The notes beneath the pieces are model-generated. The model made no database searches. It was not told the origin of the DNA and worked only from the letters and a program-made list of their open reading frames with translations. A stretch of 46,171 bases of DNA from a virus: positions 1 to 46,171 of the IMG/VR virus record IMGVR_UViG_3300045051_000154. One strand, given 5' to 3'. The translations under genes were made by a program, and so were the position numbers. This document shows positions 5,712-15,300 of the stretch, piece by piece (position 1 is the first letter of the stretch; each line of letters opens with the position of its first letter).

Positions 5712-5741
5712 AGAGCGCCGTGTAGGTCCTCACAGCGCTCT
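5712..5741 (-). terminator. Strong hairpin between holin and resolvase genes
   Basis: AGAGCGC (5712-5718) pairs with GCGCTCT (5735-5741), with GTG/CAC pairing inside the loop. Read leftward, AATAAAATC follows, so there is no U-run. Read rightward, TTGTTGATTATTT follows, moderately T-rich. It may be a weak terminator for rightward readthrough or a processing hairpin. Confidence 0.4.
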
Positions 5742-5752
5742 TGTTGATTATT

Positions 5753-5778
5753 TACGATAGATTTATCGTATTATCGTA
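5753..5778. repeat. Three copies of TATCGTA, possible operator
   Basis: TACGATA (5753-5759) and TATCGTA (5764-5770) form a 7-bp inverted repeat with a 4-base spacer, and a third direct copy lies at 5772-5778. The spacing is compact, as in a binding site for a dimeric regulator, and lies upstream of the resolvase gene. No cognate regulator is evident. Confidence 0.4.
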
Positions 5779-5800
5779 GATATTTTCTGGAGAAATATCT
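5778..5800 (-). promoter_or_regulatory. Hairpin just downstream of the holin gene
   Basis: AGATATTT (5778-5785) pairs with AAATATCT (5793-5800) around TCTGGAG. It starts 9 bases after the holin stop. It is A+T-rich and has no terminal U-run, so it more likely protects a 3' end than terminates. Confidence 0.35.
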
Positions 5801-5808
5801 AGTGATTG

Positions 5809-6111
5809 TTATCTTCTAAATTTGGCATTAAATTTAGCGACTACAGTCTTGGCAAACCCGTAGGCTCCAAGGCCTACACCAAAAGTAACAACGATGCTCT
5901 CGGCGAGTATGGCTGCATTTTGTGTCGTCAGACCACCTCCTAACCAAGCAGGGCCTAATATTGCTATTGTCGCCAGAACTAAAACAACGACCGTAGCGTT
6001 GTCCGAGTTAACTGGAACTTTTGGTAATCTTTTTAGAACCTCAGTCAATGCTGAGATTGTTGGCCCTGCGGCCAAGATAAGGGCTACGATCGCGTTGATG
6101 TTAATTTCCAT
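5809..6111 (-). CDS. Putative holin
   Basis: A 100-residue membrane protein with hydrophobic segments at about 5-17, 41-60 and 68-92 and a basic tail (KFNAKFRR). Size, topology and position directly after the endolysin gene fit a holin, which forms lesions in the inner membrane so that the endolysin reaches the wall. AAAGGGG precedes the ATG. The assignment rests on context, since holins share little sequence. Confidence 0.6.
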   Translation of the reverse strand: MEININAIVALILAAGPTISALTEVLKRLPKVPVNSDNATVVVLVLATIAILGPAWLGGGLTTQNAAILAESIVVTFGVGLGAYGFAKTVVAKFNAKFRR

Positions 6112-6129
6112 GTTTCCCCTTTCTTCTTT

Positions 6130-6939
6130 CTATTTCTTATTTAATAGACTTAATATTGCATTCCACAATTCTTGAAGACGCATCCAAATACCGATAAGGT
6201 CAAGTTGTGGACCCGGAGTTAATACTACCGGCTTATTACCTGTTTGACCTGAAGTATCAACTGGAGTGTAATCTTTGAGCTCGTCAGGAGTTACTGCAGG
6301 GACTGGAGTTGTAGGAGTTGTAACCTCGATAGGAGGAGTTGGAATAGGAGGAGTTACAACCGGAGGAACAACTACCGGCGCAGGAGTAACTACAACCGGA
6401 GCAGGCTTACCATTAATCACCCAATCCTTATTCACATCGCAAGGGCAAGCAGTTGATTGAAGCTCACGATGGAATTTAACGCAGGCAGGGCCCTTAATAC
6501 CCGGGAATCTGCTATCTGCAACGAACTCTCTATAAAGAGCGTTAACCGCTTTATATTGAGCGTCAGAAGGAACATTACCGAATCTGAAGTCACCGATAAG
6601 GTTAACTCCGATTACGCAGTCATTCATTCCGGCTACGCTAGCTCTCCATGTTCCAAGATCGCCAACATAGTGAATAACGCCATCTCTAGTGATGACGAAA
6701 TGGTATCCGATACCATCCCAACCCCGGTTGAGGTGCATTTGAGCAATGTCCTCTGGAGTCGCATCATTTTTAGTAACTGAGTGATGAACAACGAAGTATT
6801 TGAGCCTACTTAGGTTCTCGTCAACTTGATACCAGTAGTAGCTATCACCTGAAATTGACATTCGGTCGTCAACTAGGCGAGCTTCCTTCTCTCGTCCATT
6901 CTCTAGGTAAAAAACTATACCCTGTGGATGTCTGGCCAT
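6130..6939 (-). CDS. N-acetylmuramoyl-L-alanine amidase endolysin
   Basis: A 269-residue protein. Residues about 47-175 form an Amidase_2/PGRP-type domain: FVVHHSVT (zinc His), GIGYHFVITRDG, GVNLIGDF, and a final zinc pair around KFHRELQSTACPC. It cleaves the bond between MurNAc and the stem peptide. Next comes a repetitive Pro/Val/Thr linker (about 180-240), then a short amphipathic helix rich in Trp and Leu (LIGIWMRLQELWNAILSLL) that may contact membrane or wall. The first 45 residues precede the enzyme core. There is no signal peptide, consistent with holin-dependent release. Confidence 0.9.
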   Translation of the reverse strand: MARHPQGIVFYLENGREKEARLVDDRMSISGDSYYWYQVDENLSRLKYFVVHHSVTKNDATPEDIAQMHLNRGWDGIGYHFVITRDGVIHYVGDLGTWRASVAGMNDCVIGVNLIGDFRFGNVPSDAQYKAVNALYREFVADSRFPGIKGPACVKFHRELQSTACPCDVNKDWVINGKPAPVVVTPAPVVVPPVVTPPIPTPPIEVTTPTTPVPAVTPDELKDYTPVDTSGQTGNKPVVLTPGPQLDLIGIWMRLQELWNAILSLLNKK

Positions 6940-6995
6940 TAGTGCCTCCCCTCTTATGTTAATTTAATTATGCGCTTCTTTTTCCTATGCGTCAA

Positions 6996-7445
6996 CTATT
7001 TTTCTTGTGCTAATACCTTAAATTCTTCAGTTTCATTCACAATCTCAATCTGACGAAGAGGATTCATATCATAGACCGCTATAATCCTCATTTTATACTC
7101 TCCCGGAGGAAGTGTTTCTGGTATATTAATTTGTCTATGAACATGGCCACATCCCTTATCAAGGACGGTTGCGATGTCCTCTGATTGGAATGTGAGCCCG
7201 TCCACAAACTGCTTTGAAACCGTAGCTTGCTTGTCAGTATATTTACAATAACTATATTCATAGGAAATAACGCCACCTTGAGTAGTGACATTGCTACCAA
7301 CCAACTTGAAGGGCTTAGGCTCCTGAGTGATGGTCTTGTATGGATAGAACATCCAAAAAGCTACCAAAAGGAGAGCGGCACTGGCCAATGTGAGAACTAT
7401 GTAGACGAAATAAATTGATAATTTTTCTTTTTTTAATCGTTTCAT
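6996..7445 (-). CDS. Membrane-anchored protein with Ig-like ectodomain, lysis module
   Basis: A 149-residue protein with a basic start (MKRLKKEK), one transmembrane helix (about 10-33) and an extracytoplasmic beta-rich domain containing two Cys (SYCKY and KGCGH) that could form a disulphide. LPPGEYKMRIIAVYD resembles the last strands of an Ig/FN3-like fold. It overlaps the upstream gene by 4 bases (ATGA). A spanin-like or host-surface role is possible from position only. Confidence 0.55.
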   Translation of the reverse strand: MKRLKKEKLSIYFVYIVLTLASAALLLVAFWMFYPYKTITQEPKPFKLVGSNVTTQGGVISYEYSYCKYTDKQATVSKQFVDGLTFQSEDIATVLDKGCGHVHRQINIPETLPPGEYKMRIIAVYDMNPLRQIEIVNETEEFKVLAQEK

Positions 7446-7624
7446 TTTATAATCAGCTTAGCAATTGCCATTAAAATAGCTGCTCCAAAAATTGCGCCAA
7501 CCCAAATTAAAATCTTTTCGACCTCTTTTCGTGCATAAGTCTTATCAGAACATTCTCTTTCAGCTTTATTGCTTTTCAAAATCATATTCTCGACCTCTAT
7601 CATGTCTGTTTCTTTTTTTGCCAT
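7442..7624 (-). CDS. XhlA-like small membrane protein
   Basis: A 60-residue protein with a charged helical N-terminal half (IEVENMILKSNKAERECSDK) and a single C-terminal transmembrane helix (VEKILIWVGAIFGAAILMAIAKLII). This layout matches the XhlA/haemolysin family found beside phage holins and amidases. It is the first gene after the promoter at 7647 and so opens the lysis transcript. GGGGAGAATA precedes the ATG. Confidence 0.6.
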   Translation of the reverse strand: MAKKETDMIEVENMILKSNKAERECSDKTYARKEVEKILIWVGAIFGAAILMAIAKLIIK

Positions 7625-7642
7625 TATTCTCCCCTGCTATAC

Positions 7643-7661
7643 ATATATTATAACATTTTTT
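7643..7661 (-). promoter_or_regulatory. Extended -10 promoter for the lysis module
   Basis: On the - strand: CTAAAAAATGTTATAATATAT, with TGTTATAAT at 7655-7647. It starts 3 bases after the stop of the 1727-residue protein gene. No -35 box is visible. Start of transcription is expected near 7640, giving a leader of about 15 bases to ATG 7624. Confidence 0.6.
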
Positions 7662-7664
7662 AGC

Positions 7665-10600
7665 CTAGCGGAGAAGATTCTCTAGCATTCTTACTCTTTC
7701 AGCTTTTGCCTTCTTATCCGTCTTATATCTAGGATTTGGCTTTTGATTTTTGGACGGATCACCTTTTATTTCCTTTTGAGCATTCTCAGTATAATATTGC
7801 TCTAAAAGTGCCTTAATCTGGTCGTCAGTTGCACCACGCTTCTTCATGGTCTCAATGACTGTCTTTGACTCCTCTGGATTATCAGTCTTATCAAGGAGGT
7901 TATATACTGAACCCGGTTCAATCTCACTGGCTGCACCATAAGTGTTTACGGCAATACCAAGGCCGTCAGCTATCATGCTGAGTAACCATGGAGCTGAATT
8001 TGGGTCTTCACCGGCCTGCATCGCATTCTTGATAGGGAATGGAGTAATAGAACCGACTAAAACTTCGCCAACATTAGGTTTACCACCCCCGAACTTCTCA
8101 CCGCGTAACCAAAGGTCACGAGCGATTCCGAAGAGAGGAGATAGTTTATTTCCAGTGTAATTGACTAGAGTATCTTCGATTGTAGGAGCACCAAACTCAC
8201 CGCTATTTAGAGTTGAGACAAGTCCGGTAGTTGAGCTCTTTGTTCGACCAATGCCCCAGTTTCCTTCTGAATCAGGTGAAGGGACAACAGTTCTAGCGGC
8301 TAGGGTTAGGATTGAACCCATGCCGGCCGTAATATCAAATCTGGTATTTCCAATCTTAATCTTGCCAAAGTCAGCGCTTCTAGGGTCTAGGTCAACGGCA
8401 TCAGGATTGATGACGGCGACTGTGCCAAGGACTGCTCCAACTGAGCCGATAATCTTGAGAGTGTTCTTAGCGGCAATTTCTTTTGCTAAATCAAGCGCAC
8501 TATCTCGAGGCCCGCCCTTAATCATATTTTTGGCCATTGTGCCGGTATGACGAACATCTGTAAGTGTATCGATGTTGGCTTTAAGGTTTCTAGCTGAGAA
8601 GAAGACATTATTGAACCAGTCGGCAGCCATCTCAAATTTGCCAAGATCTCCTCGACCAGTGAGGGAGTTGGCCATTTTACCCATTTTCTTCATAGCTTCT
8701 TTAGTAACTTCTCCACCACCGTCAGCGAAGTTTCTCTCAGCTTGGTCTAGGAAGTTATCAAAGGCAGATATTCTTAACCTCTTCTGAAGACCAGTGAAGG
8801 CAGCTTCTGAAGCTTGGAAAGCTTTACCGGCAACACCCGGAAGTTTCTCTGGAAGAGATGAAGGGAATGCTTCTTCAACTACTTCAACAGCTAGACCGGC
8901 TTTCTTATATGTGCCGTCTAGGTATTTAGGACGAGAAACAATCCAAGCGTCAAGCTCGTCTAGTGGATTTAATCCGTTTTTCTTGAAGGTCATGAAAATG
9001 TCTTCCCATGACTTCTTGACCGCGCTTAACCATTCTTTAGGCTGAACAACGAGTGATTTTAGACCCGGACGGAAGATACCGGAATCGTCCAAAGAAGCGG
9101 TGAGAGATTTCATAACTCCACCAATTTCTTTAATAGATGTTAATGGATGTTTAACTTTATCCATCCAATCAGTATTCTTCAGAGTATCAACCATGTTCAT
9201 ATCAAGTTTTGGATCTTGAAGGAGTTTAACATAGTTGTTCATTTCAATCTGAGCTCGACCGTATGCAAGTCTTAGTTCTTCAGCCTCATCTGAGAAATCC
9301 TTAGCATCTAAGCCGTCAAGCTGAGTCAATTTCTCTTTAGCAACTCCAGATAGGTCAAGAACCCTCTTTGACTCCTCGTCAGTAAGAGGTAGGTCTTTGA
9401 GATATTTAGAAGTAGCTTTAGCTCTGGAATTAAGAACTCGTTTAAGAGCGGCAACCGGGTCAGTCGGGTCAATCTCGGCCATCATCCTAAGTTCCTGCGC
9501 GTGTCTTGATGTCTCAGAGGTTAGGCTTGAGGTAGCAAGCTTCATTGCTAGCTTGGCGTCTCCGGTCTCCTGAGCCTTCTGAGAAACTGCGGCCCATAGC
9601 GAAGCTCCCCTGATGTTATCAGGAATCATATTTGGATTATCAAGCATCATCATTAACTGGTCAGAACTGCTTGATTCAACAAGGTCAGCCGCCATTTTGG
9701 CCTGATCTTTAACATGAATAATATCGTAATCAGCAGTCTCACCAAGAGCCAATCCCATTTTCTTCTCAATATCTTTACCGAGCTTAGATAGGCCTTTTTC
9801 AGTTCCAGAAAGAACTTCGTCCACTGTATTGGTAATTCCGGCCTTAGGGATTTCAACACCGCTCTTCTTGACGGCTTCAGCCACCTGCTCAGGTAATTTG
9901 CCTTCGCCATACATCTCTCCGATAATACTCTTTAATAGAGGATTGCCGTCCAAAGCTGCGCTGATTGATTTACCGTCAACGCTCTTTGATACTCCGTCAA
10001 AGATAGCATCGACTGCGTTATCAAGGTTTTTACCCTTGAGGTCGTCCATAAGTTTAGGAGCGACATTTCCAACGACAAGACCGAGAGCAGCATTCTTCGC
10101 GTTAAACTTAACATTGCCATTCTCGTCAGTCTCAACACCACCGATTGCTCCAAAAGCGTTCATATTCTGGAACATCTTAGCAGCTTCTTTTTGAGTGCCA
10201 GTAGCTATCTTAGCTGGTTGACTCATTCTCCAAGCATCTAATTCTTCTAAGAAGGAAGTAACGCTACCGTCACCAATGTGGTATTCATCAGCAAATTGTT
10301 GAGCGAACTCATCGATAGCGCTCTTTGAACCGCTTCGGCCAAAGAAAGTCGGTTCAACATTCTCGTCCAGTTCACGCATTGTTTTTCTGATACGAGAGTC
10401 CTTCTTCATTAAGTCGTAGAATGGGGAATCCTTCCAAGCGTCTCTTGAGATGTTGGCTTGGTCTTTATTGAATTTCACCAATCCTTTGGCCGTGTCAGCT
10501 AGCTTCTTCATGAATTTACCGTGACCTTCAGGGTCAATGGCAGCCGATCTAGCCAAGGCGTCCTGATTAATTTCGTCTTCTAAGAAATATCTCAAATCAT

Positions 10601-12848
10601 CGACACTATTAATTTCACCTGCATTGAATCTCTCTTCAAGCATGTCGTTTATAAATCCTCTGATACCCTGAGCTTCTGATTTAGAGGCAACCCCGGCGAC
10701 CTCTTCAGCGCTAGGTTGAATAGCCTCAAGGTCAACATTCTTCATTCTGCCATCTTTAAGCGCAGTTTCATAAATATCCTGAACTTTAGAAGGACTTGCC
10801 TTATCTAATCCTTCAGTGCTAACACCGGCCTCTTGAAGCGCTTTGATTTGAGTGCTCTTTGATAGTTCGGCAGTTGCTCCGCCAGTCTCTTCAACAAACT
10901 GGTTAATATATTTAGCTCTGATTTCTTCAGTGGCGTTCTTGATAAACTTAGAACGAGCGCTTTTACCATTGATATTTAGAGCCTCTGAATTAATTGAGTT
11001 CAGCTCCTGAGCAGCTTCCTTATTCTTCCACATCCAAGCATCAAGCTCTGATTGCTTGGCTTTACTGCTACCAATTTCCTTAGCAAGTAAATCACGGTCT
11101 CCGCCGTTACCCATAGTGTTTCTAGCTGGAGTTCTAAGCTGATTTGAGTTAGCATTTTCTGGATTAAAAATATCTAGGCCGTTAACCGAGCCACCACGAG
11201 AGGCAATCTCTCTAGCCTGTTCAGGGGTTGCGACCCTAGTTCCGCCGGTAATGTCCTCAGCAATACTATCTCTAAACGCTTGAGTTGGTGCGGAAAGCAT
11301 TCTTGGTCCATTAGCTGTCTCAATAGCGGCTCTTGATCCCGGAGTAGGAGCTGGAAGGGTAAAGTCAACCAATCTCTTCTTGGCTTGACCGGCGATGTTT
11401 GTCATATCGTCAGCGCCTTGTCTTAGACCGGCTAGGCTATTATCCTGTTTGCTCATAACTGTTTCAAGTGCAGCATTAATCTCACCCTCGTTCATGCCAA
11501 GAGCACGAAGGGTTTTTTTCGCACCTTCAATTTGAGCGTCATTTGCGCCCAAGAATTGCATCATATTTAGATTTCTTTGAGTTTGATTCAATCTTGCAAG
11601 GTCAGTAACCGCTCCGGCTCCCTCGGCAATGATATTGTTACCCGAACGAGAAGCTTTCTCAAAGTTCTTCATTCCTCCTCGTAGGATACGAGAGGTATTT
11701 AGAATATCACCGGCAACTGGAAATGCTGAACCGTATATGATGTCATTCTTATAAGCCTCTCCTAGTGATTGACCCTCAGCTTCTTCACCACCGAATCCGA
11801 CTGTAGTTTCGGCCATGTTACCTAGAGAGTTTATAAATGCCCTAGTTCCGGTTGAAGCAAGTCCCTTGACGAGTGTTGGAGCTGATTCAAGATATTTACT
11901 ACCAGTGACGGCTTTAGAAGCTAAATCTGGAAGTTCAGTTGTTCCAAGTAGCTTAGCAATTGTTGCATATTTAAGGATGTTGCCACCGATTGTTCCGATA
12001 GTTCCACCAACTGCAGCCGGTCCTTGTCGAGAAGCAAGCTCATCTTGGAGAGACTTTACCTCTTTATCGTAGTCAGCAAGCGTCTTCCCGAGGTTCTTAT
12101 ACTCTCGAGATTGCTTATCTTTCATATTGGCTTTTAGCTCTTCACCCTGTTTCCATTGAGAGTAAAGTTTGGCTTCGGCTGCATTGTTGAACGACCCGTC
12201 TGGATTTGGTAGAACGGGAGCTTCCTTTGGCATTAAGGCAACAACCTTGGCTTGCTCCTCCTTAGACATGGCCTTGAACTTCTCGACATCTTTTTTATAA
12301 ACGCTTTCATATAACTGGTCAAAACGCTGAACCCGATTTTCTCCAGTCAACTCCTTCTGAGCAGTCTCAAATTTTTCATTACCGGCTTTTATTTCTTCAG
12401 TAAACTTATTGTTTGTTTTTCTAGCCTCATCAAGAGATTTTGCGTATTTGAAGAGACCCTCGGTATCACCGGGATGTTCTTTCATATATTGCTCAATCTT
12501 AGCTTGCTGATCTCTCATCTCTTCTGGAGATTTAACACCTGCACCGACCCAATTCTTGAACTTGTTACCCATATCTCGGAAAACATCCCAAGCATTAAGG
12601 ACGGTTGAGCCAAGGCCTGATTCGGTAGCTTGCCCCATATCAATCTGAGTTACATCGTCTAGGTTGCTTCTAAGTTTTACATATTCAGGTTTACGACCGG
12701 CCTCAGCGATATTGGTCATGCCTTGACCAGCATCGGTTAAAGGACCCATATCCGGTTCGGTTGGGTCTTTATATCCGCCTCCTGACTCTTGAATCTTCTT
12801 CTTATCTTCGTCAGTGAGGTCGCTGGTGAGCCAAGACACTAGGTTCAT
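7665..12848 (-). CDS. Very large internal virion/ejection protein candidate (1727 aa)
   Basis: The largest gene in the window, mostly helical and charged with little recognisable sequence. Three copies of ELDAW lie near residues 601, 871 and 1298 (SELDAWMWKN, EELDAWRMSQP, DELDAWIVSRP). Near residues 1460-1510, a hydrophobic stretch and DLDPRSADFGKIKIGNTRFD match a C-terminal region often seen in giant phage polyvalent or internal virion proteins. No protease, polymerase or transglycosylase motif was found by eye. Position at the end of the structural block with three co-oriented partners suggests a protein ejected with the DNA. GGAGATAAGAAT precedes the ATG. Confidence 0.6.
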   Translation of the reverse strand: MNLVSWLTSDLTDEDKKKIQESGGGYKDPTEPDMGPLTDAGQGMTNIAEAGRKPEYVKLRSNLDDVTQIDMGQATESGLGSTVLNAWDVFRDMGNKFKNWVGAGVKSPEEMRDQQAKIEQYMKEHPGDTEGLFKYAKSLDEARKTNNKFTEEIKAGNEKFETAQKELTGENRVQRFDQLYESVYKKDVEKFKAMSKEEQAKVVALMPKEAPVLPNPDGSFNNAAEAKLYSQWKQGEELKANMKDKQSREYKNLGKTLADYDKEVKSLQDELASRQGPAAVGGTIGTIGGNILKYATIAKLLGTTELPDLASKAVTGSKYLESAPTLVKGLASTGTRAFINSLGNMAETTVGFGGEEAEGQSLGEAYKNDIIYGSAFPVAGDILNTSRILRGGMKNFEKASRSGNNIIAEGAGAVTDLARLNQTQRNLNMMQFLGANDAQIEGAKKTLRALGMNEGEINAALETVMSKQDNSLAGLRQGADDMTNIAGQAKKRLVDFTLPAPTPGSRAAIETANGPRMLSAPTQAFRDSIAEDITGGTRVATPEQAREIASRGGSVNGLDIFNPENANSNQLRTPARNTMGNGGDRDLLAKEIGSSKAKQSELDAWMWKNKEAAQELNSINSEALNINGKSARSKFIKNATEEIRAKYINQFVEETGGATAELSKSTQIKALQEAGVSTEGLDKASPSKVQDIYETALKDGRMKNVDLEAIQPSAEEVAGVASKSEAQGIRGFINDMLEERFNAGEINSVDDLRYFLEDEINQDALARSAAIDPEGHGKFMKKLADTAKGLVKFNKDQANISRDAWKDSPFYDLMKKDSRIRKTMRELDENVEPTFFGRSGSKSAIDEFAQQFADEYHIGDGSVTSFLEELDAWRMSQPAKIATGTQKEAAKMFQNMNAFGAIGGVETDENGNVKFNAKNAALGLVVGNVAPKLMDDLKGKNLDNAVDAIFDGVSKSVDGKSISAALDGNPLLKSIIGEMYGEGKLPEQVAEAVKKSGVEIPKAGITNTVDEVLSGTEKGLSKLGKDIEKKMGLALGETADYDIIHVKDQAKMAADLVESSSSDQLMMMLDNPNMIPDNIRGASLWAAVSQKAQETGDAKLAMKLATSSLTSETSRHAQELRMMAEIDPTDPVAALKRVLNSRAKATSKYLKDLPLTDEESKRVLDLSGVAKEKLTQLDGLDAKDFSDEAEELRLAYGRAQIEMNNYVKLLQDPKLDMNMVDTLKNTDWMDKVKHPLTSIKEIGGVMKSLTASLDDSGIFRPGLKSLVVQPKEWLSAVKKSWEDIFMTFKKNGLNPLDELDAWIVSRPKYLDGTYKKAGLAVEVVEEAFPSSLPEKLPGVAGKAFQASEAAFTGLQKRLRISAFDNFLDQAERNFADGGGEVTKEAMKKMGKMANSLTGRGDLGKFEMAADWFNNVFFSARNLKANIDTLTDVRHTGTMAKNMIKGGPRDSALDLAKEIAAKNTLKIIGSVGAVLGTVAVINPDAVDLDPRSADFGKIKIGNTRFDITAGMGSILTLAARTVVPSPDSEGNWGIGRTKSSTTGLVSTLNSGEFGAPTIEDTLVNYTGNKLSPLFGIARDLWLRGEKFGGGKPNVGEVLVGSITPFPIKNAMQAGEDPNSAPWLLSMIADGLGIAVNTYGAASEIEPGSVYNLLDKTDNPEESKTVIETMKKRGATDDQIKALLEQYYTENAQKEIKGDPSKNQKPNPRYKTDKKAKAERVRMLENLLR

Positions 12849-12852
12849 ATTC

Positions 12853-13626
12853 TTATCTCCAGTCGATTAATTTATTGATAGCCCGGGTTGCTTTTTCCTT
12901 GTTTATATCGTCTATAGGACGACCGATTGAGTCATAATATCCTTGGACACTACCGCTAAAGCCTGCAGGCATGCCAAGCATTAGGTTTATTTTATCATCA
13001 TTTGCGTCTGGAACATTAGACTTAATTATGCCGAAAGCAGCTTCAGGAGTGATTTTTCCTTCACCCATTTGCTGAATAGCATAGTTAGTAACATCCTCAA
13101 CATATTTTGCATATTTAGCGTCATAATCGCCTTTGGCCTTGATATTTCTAGCTTCAGCGTCAGCCGCTCTGTCTGCAGCCGCATTATCCATTTTAGATTG
13201 AAGATCGTCTTTAGATTGACGCATTTCACCAAGATTGATTCCTCCTGTAGTTTTGGCCTTAGCGCCTTCAGCATCTCTGGAAAGATTAGAGTTAACAAAT
13301 GCAAGCGCCTGAAGTGGAGTTAATGTCCTTTCGGCTAGATTTAATCCGGCCTTAGTGGCGTCTAATCTATCAGGCATTGTAGCTGATTCACGACCAAGCA
13401 TTCTCTCAGCAATGGTCATGCCGTTTGGCTGAGAATAATCCATCCAAGCATTCTCTGTATTATTGATATTCTCTTTAAGACCGGCAATTCTATCGACAAT
13501 CGGTTGAACTTCGGCCTTATTTGCATTAATCATATCTAAAAATTGTTGGCCAGTATTTGCATTGGCCACATTGTTTGCATCAGTAGTTGCGCTTCCGAGC
13601 AGGGCTAAGATTTCTTCACTTGTCAT
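12853..13626 (-). CDS. Putative internal virion protein (257 aa)
   Basis: A 257-residue Ala/Asn/Asp-rich, helical protein (TTDANNVANANTGQQFLDMI...) without a recognised domain. The ATG overlaps the upstream TGA (ATGA at 13626), and the gene ends 4 bases before the start of the 1727-residue protein, so all four genes from 15268 leftward are one operon. Ejection-protein role is inferred from context and composition. Confidence 0.5.
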   Translation of the reverse strand: MTSEEILALLGSATTDANNVANANTGQQFLDMINANKAEVQPIVDRIAGLKENINNTENAWMDYSQPNGMTIAERMLGRESATMPDRLDATKAGLNLAERTLTPLQALAFVNSNLSRDAEGAKAKTTGGINLGEMRQSKDDLQSKMDNAAADRAADAEARNIKAKGDYDAKYAKYVEDVTNYAIQQMGEGKITPEAAFGIIKSNVPDANDDKINLMLGMPAGFSGSVQGYYDSIGRPIDDINKEKATRAINKLIDWR

Positions 13627-14336
13627 GCTATATACCTATTCTCAAACCCGTTAGGTAGGTAAGCTTTAATTTTAGCTTCAAGCGCTGGATCTCCACCACC
13701 AAGGGCAGCAACGATTTGTTCCCTAACATTGTGATTCCATTTGCCTTGACCAGAGGCAACATACTTATCAAGCATTGTCTGAGCCAGTGAGTCGATATTC
13801 TTATATAAGTCATTACCGAATGTAGGGGCAGCCGCAGCTTGGATTTTAGCAGCCGATAAGGTAGCAGCTCTATTGGCAGCAGCATTGGCATTTTCAGCGT
13901 CAAGCTTCTCTTTGCCGAACTGCATATCGAATAGTCCCTTTTTACCTTCTGCGCCAATTTTAGCAGCGTCAACTCTGGTCTGCCATTGCTCTTTAAGCTT
14001 CTCAACCATCTTGGCTATGTCTTGAACTCTGGCGGTATACATATCAGATAGGTTAGTAGCGTCTTGACCTTCTTTTGCTAGGTCCATGCCACGAAGTCCC
14101 ATGATCTGCTTAATATTCATATTCTTGATATAAGGATTGCTTGGGTCCATATAGCTATTTAGAACGGCTCTTTGTTTGATAATGTTTTCAGCTTGAGCGT
14201 CAGTAATTCCTCGGTGATTATCAACCGCGTTATTTAGGCCTACGGTTTCTTTACCCTCATCCCAAGAATTAATAATAGCGCCCACATTATCCATGGCCGT
14301 CCTGTAATCATTCATGTATGTATCTGATAAAGGCAT
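13623..14336 (-). CDS. Putative internal virion protein (237 aa)
   Basis: A 237-residue Ala-rich helical protein (NAAANRAATLSAAKIQAAAA). ATG 14336 is chosen over ATG 14357 because AGGAGG lies 5-10 bases before it and right after the stop of the LysM gene; the longer form would start within that gene. No recognised family. It shares composition with its downstream neighbour, and both may be minor core or ejection proteins. Confidence 0.5.
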   Translation of the reverse strand: MPLSDTYMNDYRTAMDNVGAIINSWDEGKETVGLNNAVDNHRGITDAQAENIIKQRAVLNSYMDPSNPYIKNMNIKQIMGLRGMDLAKEGQDATNLSDMYTARVQDIAKMVEKLKEQWQTRVDAAKIGAEGKKGLFDMQFGKEKLDAENANAAANRAATLSAAKIQAAAAPTFGNDLYKNIDSLAQTMLDKYVASGQGKWNHNVREQIVAALGGGDPALEAKIKAYLPNGFENRYIA

Positions 14337-14344
14337 ATTTCCTC

Positions 14345-15268
14345 CTAAGTCGTCCAATTAGATGATGCGTAATTCAAGAACTTATCCTTGAGTCCAGCAT
14401 TTTTAATACCTGATTGAGACCAAAGCGTAGCCCAATCGTTCTTCGCCATATCATTTCTATAGCTCTGAGCATATCCGGTGATAGAAGCTGAATTTCCAGC
14501 CTTATAACCTCTCCTCCAGTCTTCCTCAGTAGCATTCATATTCTGAGTAGCGCCAGCCGCTTTGTCTTCAACATCATTAATAGCGGCATTTCTCATCCCG
14601 CCACGAATACCATTCTCAGCAAAACTTCTCTGGGTTTCATCGAGAGTGTTCATTGTTGAGCTTGCTAGGTCTCTAGCTTGCCCGAGTTGGTCTCTAGCAT
14701 GAGCTGCAGCACTATAGTTAAAATCATTCTCATTCTGGAGATTAGCTGAGGTAACAAGCGCTTCAAGCCACTTTGTGCCGAATCTTGAGGTCATAGCAGG
14801 GTCGGCTAGCATCTCCTGAAGGATGTTTTCAGTAGAGTTAGGGTCAACAACACCGTCAGCAACTCTCTGAGCATAATAAGGGTCTAGCATTGGATTGTCT
14901 GCTAGACGAGTTAAAAATGAGTCCAAAATGGCTTTACCCTCTAAATCTGTAGGGTCAAGAAGATACTTCCAGTCATTTTGTATTTGACTGTAATCCCCAA
15001 TAACTTTATTATATTTGGCTTCTTCTTCTTTGGCAGCTATTTGTTCAGGAGTTAGAGGAGCAGGACCAGCAGCAGCGCCACCGCCACCACTAGAAGGAGC
15101 TTTGTATCCGGGAAGCGAAATAATAGTTCCAACTGGCATCCTCTTAGGATCACCCGCGAAACCACCAAGCTCGCCCCAACGACTGCCATTACCAAGGTAT
15201 TTTTGAGCAATCCCCCAAAGCGTATCTCCTGCCTGAACTTGTATTCTGCCATCTGGCAACTGAATCAT
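14345..15268 (-). CDS. LysM-domain virion protein
   Basis: A 307-residue protein. Residues about 9-53 are a LysM domain (QAGDTLWGIAQKYLGNGSRW ... IISLPGY), which binds peptidoglycan GlcNAc. A Gly/Ala/Pro linker (SSGGGGAAAGPAP) follows, then a long helical region without recognised motifs. It is the first gene after the promoter at 15307 and heads the ejection block, so it may anchor the channel to the wall during DNA entry; LysM in phages also occurs in baseplate proteins. AGGATTAAAGC before the ATG is a modest ribosome site. Confidence 0.7.
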   Translation of the reverse strand: MIQLPDGRIQVQAGDTLWGIAQKYLGNGSRWGELGGFAGDPKRMPVGTIISLPGYKAPSSGGGGAAAGPAPLTPEQIAAKEEEAKYNKVIGDYSQIQNDWKYLLDPTDLEGKAILDSFLTRLADNPMLDPYYAQRVADGVVDPNSTENILQEMLADPAMTSRFGTKWLEALVTSANLQNENDFNYSAAAHARDQLGQARDLASSTMNTLDETQRSFAENGIRGGMRNAAINDVEDKAAGATQNMNATEEDWRRGYKAGNSASITGYAQSYRNDMAKNDWATLWSQSGIKNAGLKDKFLNYASSNWTT

Positions 15269-15300
15269 GCTTTAATCCTGCTTCTGCCGAACCCGATTAT

